A DNA stretch of 64,000 nt, taken from positions 1 through 64,000 of the forward strand of contig NZ_BMNB01000008.1 of the NCBI RefSeq assembly GCF_014646235.1. The letters run 5' to 3'. Under the pieces are notes generated by a model that saw only the letters and a list, made by a program, of their open reading frames with translations, was not told the DNA's origin and did no database searches. Shown here in pieces: positions 18,179-27,779 of the stretch. The DNA comes from Micromonospora sonchi. GTDB taxonomy: Bacteria > Actinomycetota > Actinomycetes > Mycobacteriales > Micromonosporaceae. A program made the translations under genes and the position numbers. Numbering within the stretch: position 1 is the first letter of the stretch; each line of letters opens with the position of its first letter.

Positions 18179-19009
18179 ATGACGACGCACCAGCAGCGCC
18201 ATGCCCTGCTTTTCCACGACCTGCACCGGCCCGGAACCCCCCTCGTGCTCCCCAACGCCTGGGACGCCGCCAGCGCCCGGATCGTCGCGAGCTGCGGTGC
18301 GGCGGCGGTCGCCACCACCAGCGCCGGAGTCGCCTGGAGCCTGGGCCGGCCGGATGGCGACCAACTGGGCCGGGAGGAGGCACTCGCGGCGATCGGTCGG
18401 ATCGCCACCGTGGTGACCGTTCCGGTCAGCGCGGACATCGAGAGCGGGTTCGGGGCCGACCCGGCCGGCGTCGCCCTGACCGTCGGCGGCGTGCTGGCCA
18501 CCGGCGCGGTCGGCATCAACATCGAGGACGCGCTGGTGTCCGGAACGGATCCACTTCGGCCGGTCGACGACCAGTGCGCGCGCATCGGGGCGGCTCGGGA
18601 GGCCGCCGACGCCGCCGGGGTCCGACTGTTCGTCAACGCCCGTGTCGACACCTACCTGCGGGAGGTGGGTGATCCGGCGGACCGGCTGGCGGAGACGCTG
18701 CGCCGGGCGGCGGCGTACCGGGCGGCGGGCGCGGACGGGATCTTCGTGCCGGGCGTCGTCGATCCCGCGATCGTCGGTGCGCTGGTGGCCGGGATCGATG
18801 CGCCACTCAACGTGCTCGCCGGTCCGGGCTCGCCGCCGATCCCCGTCCTCGCCGAGCTGGGGGTGGCTCGGGTGAGCCTCGGCTCGTCCATCGCGCAGGC
18901 GGCGTACGGGCTGATCCACCGCGCCGCGACGGAGGCGTTGACGCAGGGGTCGTACGGCCACATCGGCGACCCACTGCCCTACCGGGACCTGAACGCGCTG
19001 TCGGCGTGA
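18179..19009 (+). CDS. Isocitrate lyase/PEP mutase family protein
   Basis: The 276-aa protein has the PEP mutase/isocitrate lyase TIM-barrel signatures: LVLPNAWDAASARIVASCGAAAVATTSAGVAWSLG, PVSADIESGFG (metal-binding Asp), GAVGINIEDAL and LFVNARVDTYL. The family includes 2-methylisocitrate lyase, oxaloacetate decarboxylases and phosphonomutases. The KKCGH-type catalytic loop of isocitrate lyases is not seen, so the reaction stays open. The start is the ATG at 18179. It converges on the protease gene, with a shared hairpin terminator between. Confidence 0.8.
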   Translation: MTTHQQRHALLFHDLHRPGTPLVLPNAWDAASARIVASCGAAAVATTSAGVAWSLGRPDGDQLGREEALAAIGRIATVVTVPVSADIESGFGADPAGVALTVGGVLATGAVGINIEDALVSGTDPLRPVDDQCARIGAAREAADAAGVRLFVNARVDTYLREVGDPADRLAETLRRAAAYRAAGADGIFVPGVVDPAIVGALVAGIDAPLNVLAGPGSPPIPVLAELGVARVSLGSSIAQAAYGLIHRAATEALTQGSYGHIGDPLPYRDLNALSA

Positions 19010-19017
19010 GTTCCCGG

Positions 19018-19050
19018 GCGCCGGCGGGCCCGTCCCGGGCCCGCCGGCGC
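19018..19050. terminator. Strong bidirectional hairpin terminator
   Basis: A 15-bp perfect G+C stem (GCGCCGGCGGGCCCG and its complement) with a TCC loop fills the 47-bp gap between the converging PEP-mutase-like and protease genes. There is no T tract. Confidence 0.8.
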
Positions 19051-19056
19051 GCTCGG

Positions 19057-20223
19057 CTACGACGCGTTCCGGGCGGTGATCAGGGTCAGGTTGTTGCGCT
19101 GAAGGATCTCGTTGACCGGCTGGTAGAACGTGGTCCCGCCGCGGACGCAGTCGCCCGAGCCGCCGGAGGTGACGCCCTGGGCCTGGTTGCCCGAGATCCA
19201 CGATCCGCCCGAGTCGCCGGGCTCGGCGCAGACGTTGGTCCGGACCAGCCCGCTGACCAGTCCATCCGGGTAGCGCACCGTGGCATTGCGCGCCTGGACG
19301 GTGCCGCAACGCACTCCCGTGGTGGAGCCGGAGCGGCAGATCGACGAGCCGGCCGGCACTTCCCGCGAACCGGCGACCCGGGCGATGCCGCCCCGGAAGT
19401 CAGTCACCTCCGGCAGCACCCGGGTGTTGTTGTTGACCCGGACGAAGGCCCAGTCGTCGCCGGGGAAGGACGAGGCCCGAAAGATTCCCTGCAACTCCCC
19501 GTCCGGGCCAGAGGTGCGGTCACCGACCCGGCCGCAGTGCCCGGCGGTGACGTAGCCACCGACCACCGCGAAGCCGACGGAGCAGCGTCCGCTGCCGACG
19601 AAAAAGGCTTCCCCGCCTCGGACGTCGGCGAAGAGCCGGGGCTGCTCCTCGGTGGCCATCCGGACCGCCTGCCGCGGCACCCCGGCGCGCGCGACGAAGC
19701 GCCAGCCGGCCGCCTCCGCGCCCGGCTCGGCGAGCACCACGAGGCTGTTCGAGGCGACGTCGACGTACCAGCCGGAGACCTGCCGCGCCTGGGCGGCCGT
19801 ACGGTCCATCCGGGTCTTGAGCGCGTCGAGCTGCCCGACTCCGCGCTCGACCACTTTCGGCACCGCCCCGGCGGCCTGGACCCGGCGCGCCTGCGCCGGG
19901 TCGGCGACCGCCACGTTGAGCTGGCTGCCGTCGGCGCTGAGCCAGCTGCCGCCGTAGTCCGTGCCGAGTTCTGCCCGGAGCTGGTCGACCACGCCGGTCG
20001 CCCAGCGTTCGGTCTTGAGCCGGGCGGCGACCTGCGACTGATCCAGCCGCAGGTCACGGCGGAGCGCTTCGACCATCTCCGGGTCGGCTCCCTCCACCGC
20101 CTGGCTGGTCGGCGCGTTGCTCGGCGCGCCACCGTCGCCGGCGAACGACGGCAGGGCCACCGCCGCCGCCGCGCCCACCGCCGCCACCACGACACCGATG
20201 GCTGTCAATCGTCTGCGGTCCAT
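19057..20223 (-). CDS. Secreted streptogrisin/alpha-lytic-type serine protease (S1 family)
   Basis: This 388-aa preproenzyme has MDRRRLTAIG, a hydrophobic core (about 8-28) and ALPSFAGD, which form an export signal. The alpha-lytic pro-domain (about 45-190) follows, with GWYVDVASNSLVVLAEPG. The mature chymotrypsin-fold part begins around 200. The catalytic triad is visible: His229 in TAGHCG, Asp257 in GDDWAFVRV, Ser338 in GDSGGS. Six cysteines fit three disulfides (around 214/230, 296/306, 332 and a later Cys). GGAAGGAG upstream supports the ATG at 20223, against longer frames that run into rnj. Confidence 0.92.
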   Translation of the reverse strand: MDRRRLTAIGVVVAAVGAAAAVALPSFAGDGGAPSNAPTSQAVEGADPEMVEALRRDLRLDQSQVAARLKTERWATGVVDQLRAELGTDYGGSWLSADGSQLNVAVADPAQARRVQAAGAVPKVVERGVGQLDALKTRMDRTAAQARQVSGWYVDVASNSLVVLAEPGAEAAGWRFVARAGVPRQAVRMATEEQPRLFADVRGGEAFFVGSGRCSVGFAVVGGYVTAGHCGRVGDRTSGPDGELQGIFRASSFPGDDWAFVRVNNNTRVLPEVTDFRGGIARVAGSREVPAGSSICRSGSTTGVRCGTVQARNATVRYPDGLVSGLVRTNVCAEPGDSGGSWISGNQAQGVTSGGSGDCVRGGTTFYQPVNEILQRNNLTLITARNAS

Positions 20224-20294
20224 CCGCCACGCTCCTTCCGGCCGGCGTGGGGTACGCCCGCCGGATCGGAGTACGGGCGGAAGGTCCGTTCGGT

Positions 20295-21986
<1,692 letters not shown>

Positions 21987-22038
21987 GCTGTCACCTCATT
22001 CTGGGACGCCGTCACTCGGCGTCCGTCGTGTCGTTCGA

Positions 22039-22965
22039 TCATTCGGGGAGTGGCAGACCCGCCGCCGCGCAGTCGGCGCGCAGCTGGGCGACCTGGTCTT
22101 CGGTGGCATCCACCAGCGGTGACCGGACCGGGCCGGCCGGCAGACCCTGCGCCGCCAGGCCGGCCTTGACCAGAATCGTGCCCTGGGTACGGAAGATCCC
22201 GGTGAACAGCGGCAGCAGCCGGCTGTGCAGGGCCAGCGCGGTCGCGGTGTCACCGACGTCGTACGCCTCGATCATCCGCTTGGTGTCCACCCCGCTGAAG
22301 TGGGTCGACGTGCCGACCACGCCGACCGCGCCGACGGCCAGCGCGGGCAGCGTGAGGGCATCCTCACCGCTGTAGTACGCCAGGTCGCTGCGGCTGATCA
22401 CCCAACTGGTGGCCGTCAGGTCACCCTTGGCGTCCTTCACCGCCACGATGCGGCCATGCTCGGCGAGCCGGACCAGCGTCTCGGTCTCGATCGGCACACC
22501 GGCACGGTGCGGGATGTCGTAGAGCATCACCGGCAGCCCGGTCGCGTCGGCCACGGCGGTGAAGTGCCGCAGCAGCCCCGCCTGGGGCGGCTTGTTGTAG
22601 TACGGGGTGACCACCAGCAGCCCGTGCGCGCCGGCCTTCTCCGCCGCGGCGGCCAGCTCGATGGTGTGCCGGGTGTCGTTGGTGCCGACGCCGGCCACCA
22701 CCCGGGCCCGGTCGCCGACGGTCTCCACCACGGTCCGGATCAGGCGTTCCTTCTCCGCGTCGGTGGTGGTCGGCGACTCCCCGGTGGTGCCGTTGACCAC
22801 CAGCGCGTCGTTGCCCTGCTCGGTGACGAGGTGCTCCGCCAGCCGCGCGGCGCCGTCGAGGTCCAGCGCGCCGTCGGGGCTGAAGGGGGTCACCATGGCC
22901 GTGAGCACCCGGCCGAAGGGTCGGGACACGGCCCGGACCGGGGTGTCAAGGTGGTCGTGCGTCAT
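22039..22965 (-). CDS. dapA: 4-hydroxy-tetrahydrodipicolinate synthase
   Basis: DapA condenses pyruvate with aspartate semialdehyde, the first committed step to diaminopimelate and lysine. The 308-aa TIM-barrel aldolase shows VNGTTGESPTTTDAEKERLI, VVTPYYNKPPQAGLLRHF, catalytic Tyr149 in VMLYDIPHRAGV and the Schiff-base Lys177 in RIVAVKDAKGDL. The start is the ATG at 22965. A TAGGTT -10 box sits 6 bp before it, pointing to a leaderless mRNA. dapB lies about 8 kb away on the same strand. It is the first gene of an apparent dapA-rnj unit. Confidence 0.96.
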   Translation of the reverse strand: MTHDHLDTPVRAVSRPFGRVLTAMVTPFSPDGALDLDGAARLAEHLVTEQGNDALVVNGTTGESPTTTDAEKERLIRTVVETVGDRARVVAGVGTNDTRHTIELAAAAEKAGAHGLLVVTPYYNKPPQAGLLRHFTAVADATGLPVMLYDIPHRAGVPIETETLVRLAEHGRIVAVKDAKGDLTATSWVISRSDLAYYSGEDALTLPALAVGAVGVVGTSTHFSGVDTKRMIEAYDVGDTATALALHSRLLPLFTGIFRTQGTILVKAGLAAQGLPAGPVRSPLVDATEDQVAQLRADCAAAGLPLPE

Positions 22966-22971
22966 GAAGAC

Positions 22972-22977
22972 AACCTA
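22972..22977 (-). promoter_or_regulatory. -10 element TAGGTT, leaderless promoter of dapA
   Basis: TAGGTT ends 6 bp upstream of the dapA ATG, and no Shine-Dalgarno sequence intervenes. The same arrangement precedes dapB, map, the GNAT gene and the hydroquinone-reductase-like gene in this window. Confidence 0.55.
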
Positions 22978-23045
22978 GCGGACGGCCGGCGGGGGCCCGC
23001 CGGGGAAGGGTTCAGGACCCCTGGGCGTGCGGGGCTCACTCCCGC

Positions 23046-23798
23046 TCAGGATGCCGCGACGTGCGGGCTCGCCGCCACCTCGGTGCCATCGGCAAGGGCC
23101 GAGATGACGAAATCGGCGAAGACGTTCGGCGCGACCCGCTGCAACTGCCGCAGGCACTCCACCGCCAGCTCGCGGATCTCCACGTCGGCTTGCTCGGTGG
23201 CACGCATGGCGATGAAGTGCCGCCAGGCGCGGTAGTTGCCGGTCACCACGATGCGGGTCTCGGTCGCGTTCGGCAGCACCGCGCGGGCCGCCTGGCGGGC
23301 CTGCTTGCGCCGCAGCGTCGGGTTGGGCTCGTCGGCGAAGCGCCGTTCGAGACCCTCCAGCAGTTCGTTGTACGCCCGCACGCTCGCCTCGGCCGCCTCG
23401 ACGAACCGTTTGTGCAACTCCGGGTCCTCGGCGATCACCTTCGGCTCGACCATCGCCGCGTCCCGCTCCGGCACGTAGCGCTGGGACAGCTGGGAGTACG
23501 AGAAGTGCCGGTGCCGGATCAGCTCGTGGGTGAACGATCGGGACACCCCGGTGAAGTAGAAGCTCACCGACCCGTGCTCCAGCACGGAGAGGTGGCCGAC
23601 CTCCAGGATGTGCGCCAGGTAGCCGGCGTTGGTCGCGGTGGCCGGATTCGGCTTCTTCCAGCTCTGGTAGCAGGCCCGTCCGGCGAACTCCGCGAGCGCC
23701 TGGCCCCCGTCCGCGTCGGTGGACCAGGGCACGTCCTCCGGCGGGTCGAACTGGGTCCACGCGATCATCTGGACCTTGGGCTGAACCATCTCCGGCAT
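23046..23798 (-). CDS. thyX: Flavin-dependent thymidylate synthase ThyX
   Basis: ThyX methylates dUMP to dTMP using methylenetetrahydrofolate and FAD/NADPH. The defining RHR-x7-S motif is present as [11 protein letters not shown] (95-105), with [15 protein letters not shown] before it and [17 protein letters not shown] after it. The 250-aa length is typical of actinobacteria, which often rely on ThyX. The start is the ATG at 23798, with TAGAGT (23805-23810) 6 bp upstream as a leaderless -10 element. It lies upstream of dapA-rnj on the same strand, as in M. tuberculosis. Confidence 0.96.
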   Translation of the reverse strand: MPEMVQPKVQMIAWTQFDPPEDVPWSTDADGGQALAEFAGRACYQSWKKPNPATATNAGYLAHILEVGHLSVLEHGSVSFYFTGVSRSFTHELIRHRHFSYSQLSQRYVPERDAAMVEPKVIAEDPELHKRFVEAAEASVRAYNELLEGLERRFADEPNPTLRRKQARQAARAVLPNATETRIVVTGNYRAWRHFIAMRATEQADVEIRELAVECLRQLQRVAPNVFADFVISALADGTEVAASPHVAAS

Positions 23799-23941
23799 GC
23801 CGCGACTCTAACGTCACTGCATTCCCGGCCCAATTCAGGCTCGCCCCTCTGCAACCTCGGTCACGCCGCGCTCGACAGGCGCAATCCGGCCGAGGCCATG
23901 CCCCACTCATTCGGTCCCTGTCGAGCTGAACTGCAGCAGGC

Positions 23942-23981
23942 GGTGGCGGGCCGACGAGGATGAGCTCGCCGACCCGCCACC
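23942..23981 (-). terminator. Hairpin terminator after the GH43 gene
   Basis: GGTGGCGGG and CCCGCCACC form a 9-bp perfect stem that extends imperfectly inwards (CCGACGAG/CTCGCCGA). It begins just past the stop codon of the glycosidase gene. Confidence 0.6.
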
Positions 23982-23987
23982 TGCTGG

Positions 23988-26948
23988 CTACCGCACCGTC
24001 AAATTCTGGTAGTTGGCGGCGTGCGGCTGGTAGGTCGGGTTGCCGGAGTAGGCAACGTGGACCTTGTAGTTCCCGCGAGGCAGATCGGCGGTCTGCAGCG
24101 TGACGACGGCCTTGCCGTCCACCAGTTGCACGACATGCTCGGTGCCACCGAAGGTGACGGTGACCTCACCGGTCGGGGTCGCAGCCTTCTTCTTCTGCCC
24201 GCCCGCGGGACCAACGGTCACGTCCAGCTTGAACGTGTCCCCACGGACAACCGACGCCGGCGCGGCCTTCGCGTGGACCTTGACGGCGTTCGGGCCGGAG
24301 GGCACCTTGAACGACGCCGCAGCCTCCGACGCCTCCAGGTAGTCGAAGCCGAGGTACTCGGCCTTGACCGTCCGGGTACCCGCAGCCAGACCCGCCGGCA
24401 GCGTGACCGTGGCCGCGCCGTCCTTCAGGTAGGCGAGCTTCGACCACGAGCCGACGCTGAACCGCACCTGGCCGCCGGTCTCGAACCCGTCAGCTGCCTC
24501 GACCGTGGCGGTGGCCGTGGTCGTCTGGGCCCCGCTCGCGTACGGCTCGACAGCCACCTTGGTGGTGGTCTTGACGTCGCTGTTCGGGATCTCGCGGATG
24601 TCGTTCCACTCGCGGACGGTGATCGGGATCACGGTGCCGTGACGCGGACGGGTCACGCCCGCGTTGGTCATCGTGAGCGCCTTGGTGTTCCAGGTCGGAG
24701 CCTCAATGTCCTCGTGGCACGCGGCCTGGTACCCACCACCGTTCGTGTACCGGTCACCCCAGAGGTAGAACTGGCCGGGGCAGGCGGTGTCACCAGGGTT
24801 GGCCTGGAAGATGACCGGCCCCTCGTAGCCCTGGTTGGGGTCCCACGTCGTGCGCCCCAGGGCCGGAGCGAGCAACTGCCAGCTGTTGACGTCGCTGTCC
24901 AGGAAGTCGGTGTGCTTCTCCGAGAAGATGTCCGAGCCCCGGTTGCCGGCCTCGTTCTTGGTCACGCGGTAGTAGTAGTCGCCGACCTTGATCGCGGTCG
25001 TGTCGATCCGCGACAGCGGGGCCGGGTCCTGCTGGACCTGGGGAGCGGAGAACGTCTGGAAGTCGCGCGTCGTGGCGTACCACATCTGCGCGTTCCCCTG
25101 ACCGGTGCGGTTCACCGGGTTGTCCCACAGCGACTGGGCCCAGAACACGGCGTACGCGCCGATTTCTTCGACCCACAGCGACTCGGGTGCGAAGGCGTTG
25201 CCCGCGTCGTCGGGCGCGACCTTCACGTGCCGCTGAGGAGTCCAGTTGACGAGGTCGTTCGACTCGAACACCTCGATGTACTGGGTGTCGTTGATGGCGT
25301 ATCCGCCCTGGTCGTACCAGTTCAGGTCGGTGGCGATCATGTAGAACGTGTCGCCGTCGGGTGAACGGACGATGTGCGGGTCACGCAGGCCCTGGTCGCC
25401 CTGCTGAGAGATGAGCGACGGCCAGCCTCCGGTCAGGCCGGTCCAGTCCAGAGCGGTGTTTCCGTTGGACGTCGCGAACATGATCTGCTCGCCGTCGGCG
25501 ATTCCCTCGCCCTTGAAGTACCCCATGAAGTACCGCTCGTACTCCTCGGAACGGGGCATGGCCTTGATGGTCACCGGGAACGACTTCGTCTGGGAGGACG
25601 ATCCCTTGGTGATGGTCGCCGTCAGGGTGGCGTCCACGTTCGGATGGCCGAAGGCCGGGCGGGTCACCTCACCCGTCGGGCTGACGAGGTCGGTGGTCGA
25701 CTTCCAGGTGATCGTGGACCCGAACTCGCCGGTGGCCGAAAGGTCGATGTTCCCGCGCACGTCGTCGGTGGCGTACAGGTTCAGGTCGTACGTGTCACGG
25801 TCGACCGCCTGCGCGTCGTCGAACTCGGCCTTCACCACGATGGGGATCTCCCGGGTGGCGACCTCCTCGGCGCCCTTGCGGAGAGTCGCCGTGAGGGTGG
25901 CTGTCGCGTCGGGCTGCCCCTTCGCGGGCCGGGTGATCTTGCCGGTCACCGCGACCTTGCGTGCGCTGTTGAGGGCCGGCGGGGTGTAGACCTCGACGAC
26001 CGACGGGTCCGAACTCGTCCACGTGATGGCCGAGCCCGCCTTGGAGCCCACCTTGGGCAGGACGATGTCGTGGACGATCGCGCTGGTCAGGCCGAGGTCG
26101 ATGGCCTCGGCGTCGGCGCGAACGCCGTTGGAGACGGTCCTGTCCGCCAGGGCGAGTGTCTCGTCGAGGCTCACTGCCCGGTCGTAGACCCGGAAGTCCC
26201 GGAGCGTTCCGCGGAACGAGTAGTGGCCCGAGTTCTGGGAGCGAGCGAGGAAGTTGCAGTTGGTCCCCGCGGCGTTCACCGACGGCGGCGTGGTCAGGTT
26301 CGCCGACGTGGCGTGCAGTACGCCGTCGAGGTAGAGCCTGCCGGTCCAGCTCGTACCGTTCTCGTTCAGCGACTGGGTGTAGGTGACGTGCGTCCACGCC
26401 CCCTCGTGCATGCGGACCCGGTTCTGCTGGAGGTTCGTCGAACCCACCGCGACGCGGAACCGCTGGGTGTTCGACGCGAAGATGGAGCCCTGGGCGCCGG
26501 TGTCGACGTCGCACGAGCCGGACTTCCGGCCGAGGCTCCACATCTGGTGCTCGCCGACGTTCGCCGGGTCGATCCACACGTCGTAGTCGACGGTGAAGTT
26601 CGACATGCCGGCGGTGAGGTCGTTCGGCAGTGCCACGTACGCACCGTCGAGGGCGCTCGCGTAGGAGTCGGGGTTGAACCTGACCCCTTCGCCGGTCAAG
26701 GTCGCCTTCTCCGGATTCACGAGCGTGGCGTTCGCCGCCGAGCCCGCGCTACCCGAGTTGACCAGGGTCGTCCCACTGGTCTCGTTGAGGGCGAAGTGGT
26801 GCACCAGACCCTTGTTGAGCTCCGCCTCGGCAGCGTACGAGGGCGTCGCTACGAACGAGACCGAGAGAAGCCCACCCAGTGCCAGGCCGGCGACACCTCT
26901 GCTCTTCCGACTCAGCCTGTGACGTGACCTTTGCTGTTGCAATCTCAA
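23988..26948 (-). CDS. Secreted LamG/Ig-like/GH43 glycoside hydrolase (arabinanase or xylosidase type)
   Basis: This is a 986-aa exported multidomain enzyme. The start is a TTG at 26948, six bases after AAGGAG. A basic stretch and the signal GVAGLALGGLLSVSFVATPSYA precede cleavage near AEAELN. Next come a LamG/concanavalin-like domain (about 45-260, LVHHFALNETSGTTLVNSG), two bacterial Ig-like segments (about 280-460, AITWTSSDPSVVEV and STITWKSTTDLVSP), a five-bladed GH43 propeller (about 480-790) and two C-terminal Ig-like domains. Likely catalytic residues are Asp523 in LRDPHIV and Glu709 in GYEGPVIF. GH43 enzymes attack arabinan, xylan side chains or galactan, and the exact substrate is not readable. 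Base composition is less GC-rich than its neighbours, suggesting transfer. Confidence 0.85.
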   Translation of the reverse strand: MRLQQQRSRHRLSRKSRGVAGLALGGLLSVSFVATPSYAAEAELNKGLVHHFALNETSGTTLVNSGSAGSAANATLVNPEKATLTGEGVRFNPDSYASALDGAYVALPNDLTAGMSNFTVDYDVWIDPANVGEHQMWSLGRKSGSCDVDTGAQGSIFASNTQRFRVAVGSTNLQQNRVRMHEGAWTHVTYTQSLNENGTSWTGRLYLDGVLHATSANLTTPPSVNAAGTNCNFLARSQNSGHYSFRGTLRDFRVYDRAVSLDETLALADRTVSNGVRADAEAIDLGLTSAIVHDIVLPKVGSKAGSAITWTSSDPSVVEVYTPPALNSARKVAVTGKITRPAKGQPDATATLTATLRKGAEEVATREIPIVVKAEFDDAQAVDRDTYDLNLYATDDVRGNIDLSATGEFGSTITWKSTTDLVSPTGEVTRPAFGHPNVDATLTATITKGSSSQTKSFPVTIKAMPRSEEYERYFMGYFKGEGIADGEQIMFATSNGNTALDWTGLTGGWPSLISQQGDQGLRDPHIVRSPDGDTFYMIATDLNWYDQGGYAINDTQYIEVFESNDLVNWTPQRHVKVAPDDAGNAFAPESLWVEEIGAYAVFWAQSLWDNPVNRTGQGNAQMWYATTRDFQTFSAPQVQQDPAPLSRIDTTAIKVGDYYYRVTKNEAGNRGSDIFSEKHTDFLDSDVNSWQLLAPALGRTTWDPNQGYEGPVIFQANPGDTACPGQFYLWGDRYTNGGGYQAACHEDIEAPTWNTKALTMTNAGVTRPRHGTVIPITVREWNDIREIPNSDVKTTTKVAVEPYASGAQTTTATATVEAADGFETGGQVRFSVGSWSKLAYLKDGAATVTLPAGLAAGTRTVKAEYLGFDYLEASEAAASFKVPSGPNAVKVHAKAAPASVVRGDTFKLDVTVGPAGGQKKKAATPTGEVTVTFGGTEHVVQLVDGKAVVTLQTADLPRGNYKVHVAYSGNPTYQPHAANYQNLTVR

Positions 26949-26985
26949 TTGATACTCCTTGATTGGCGCCAAACTCGAAAGTGGA

Positions 26986-27011
26986 TGCCGTTGTTAACGT
27001 TAACAACGGCA
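26986..27011. promoter_or_regulatory. Perfect 26-bp palindromic operator, LacI-family type
   Basis: The half site TGCCGTTGTTAAC is followed directly by its exact reverse complement, with the centre at the AACGTT between 26998 and 26999. TTGTTAACGTTAACAA-like cores are typical operators of LacI-family sugar repressors. It lies about 40 bp upstream of the GH43 start codon, where a repressor would block transcription. No LacI-type gene is in the window. Confidence 0.75.
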
Positions 27012-27236
27012 GGATGCAAGGTCAACAGCCGATGCGTCGCGGTCCGAGGTCGTGGAAGTCGCGCCGCCGGCTGGGGATTCCGTCTTTCGCACCTAGGCGG
27101 CGGTTACGGCGCCAACCAGGGCGTAGTCAGGCAATATGTCGAAGTCGGTTTGACCCGAACGAATGGCAAAAACCGCCGCAACACCCACCACCTCAACCCT
27201 GAACTTCAGCCAGGATCACGAAGGGCGGCTGGAGTG

Positions 27237-27779
27237 TTAGACGTAGAGGGCGGTGAACGGGGGCCAGGGGAGGTTGCGGACCACTGAGAAGGCCAGCCAG
27301 GCGACGAGGAAGCCGCCGATCACCTTGGGGCTGACCCGCAACTCGGGCAGGCGCCAGCCGAACGCCTGCCTGCCGGCCCAGACGACGAAGAAGTACGCCA
27401 GGAAGGGCAGCGCGAAGACGAAGAGGAAGTGGTGCCGGGCAGCGGCGGGCAGGTCGGCGTGCAGCACGTACCAGAGGGCGCGGGTGCCGCCGCAGCCCGG
27501 GCAGTCCAGCCCGGTGGTGAACTTGAGCAGGCAGGACGGCAACGCGTCCGGGGCCGAGCGGGTGGGGTCGCTGAGCAGCGTGTAGCCGATGCCGGCGGCG
27601 ACGCAGCCGAGCGCGGCCAGCGGCACCACCCAGCGCGGCGTACGAGCGTGCATCCGCGTCACGAACCGGGTCAGCCGGTCCGGCTCGGCCACCGAGTAAC
27701 CCGCCGGGGAGGCGGTCGGCTCCTCGGTCGGCGGGTGCGGCTGGGCAGCCGGTCGGTCAACGCTCGTCACGAAACTCAC
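27237..27779 (-). CDS. DUF2752 membrane protein
   Basis: This 180-aa protein has a Pro/Ala-rich cytoplasmic N-terminus and three predicted membrane helices (about 48-66, 108-132, 150-170). The DUF2752 hallmark CPGCGGTRALWYVLHADLPAAARHHFLF has two closely spaced cysteines at the membrane boundary. Function is unknown. The GTG at 27779 overlaps the stop of the upstream YcaQ-type gene by 4 bp (GTGA), so the two are likely cotranslated. The 290-bp region downstream separates it from the GH43 gene. Confidence 0.8.
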   Translation of the reverse strand: MSFVTSVDRPAAQPHPPTEEPTASPAGYSVAEPDRLTRFVTRMHARTPRWVVPLAALGCVAAGIGYTLLSDPTRSAPDALPSCLLKFTTGLDCPGCGGTRALWYVLHADLPAAARHHFLFVFALPFLAYFFVVWAGRQAFGWRLPELRVSPKVIGGFLVAWLAFSVVRNLPWPPFTALYV

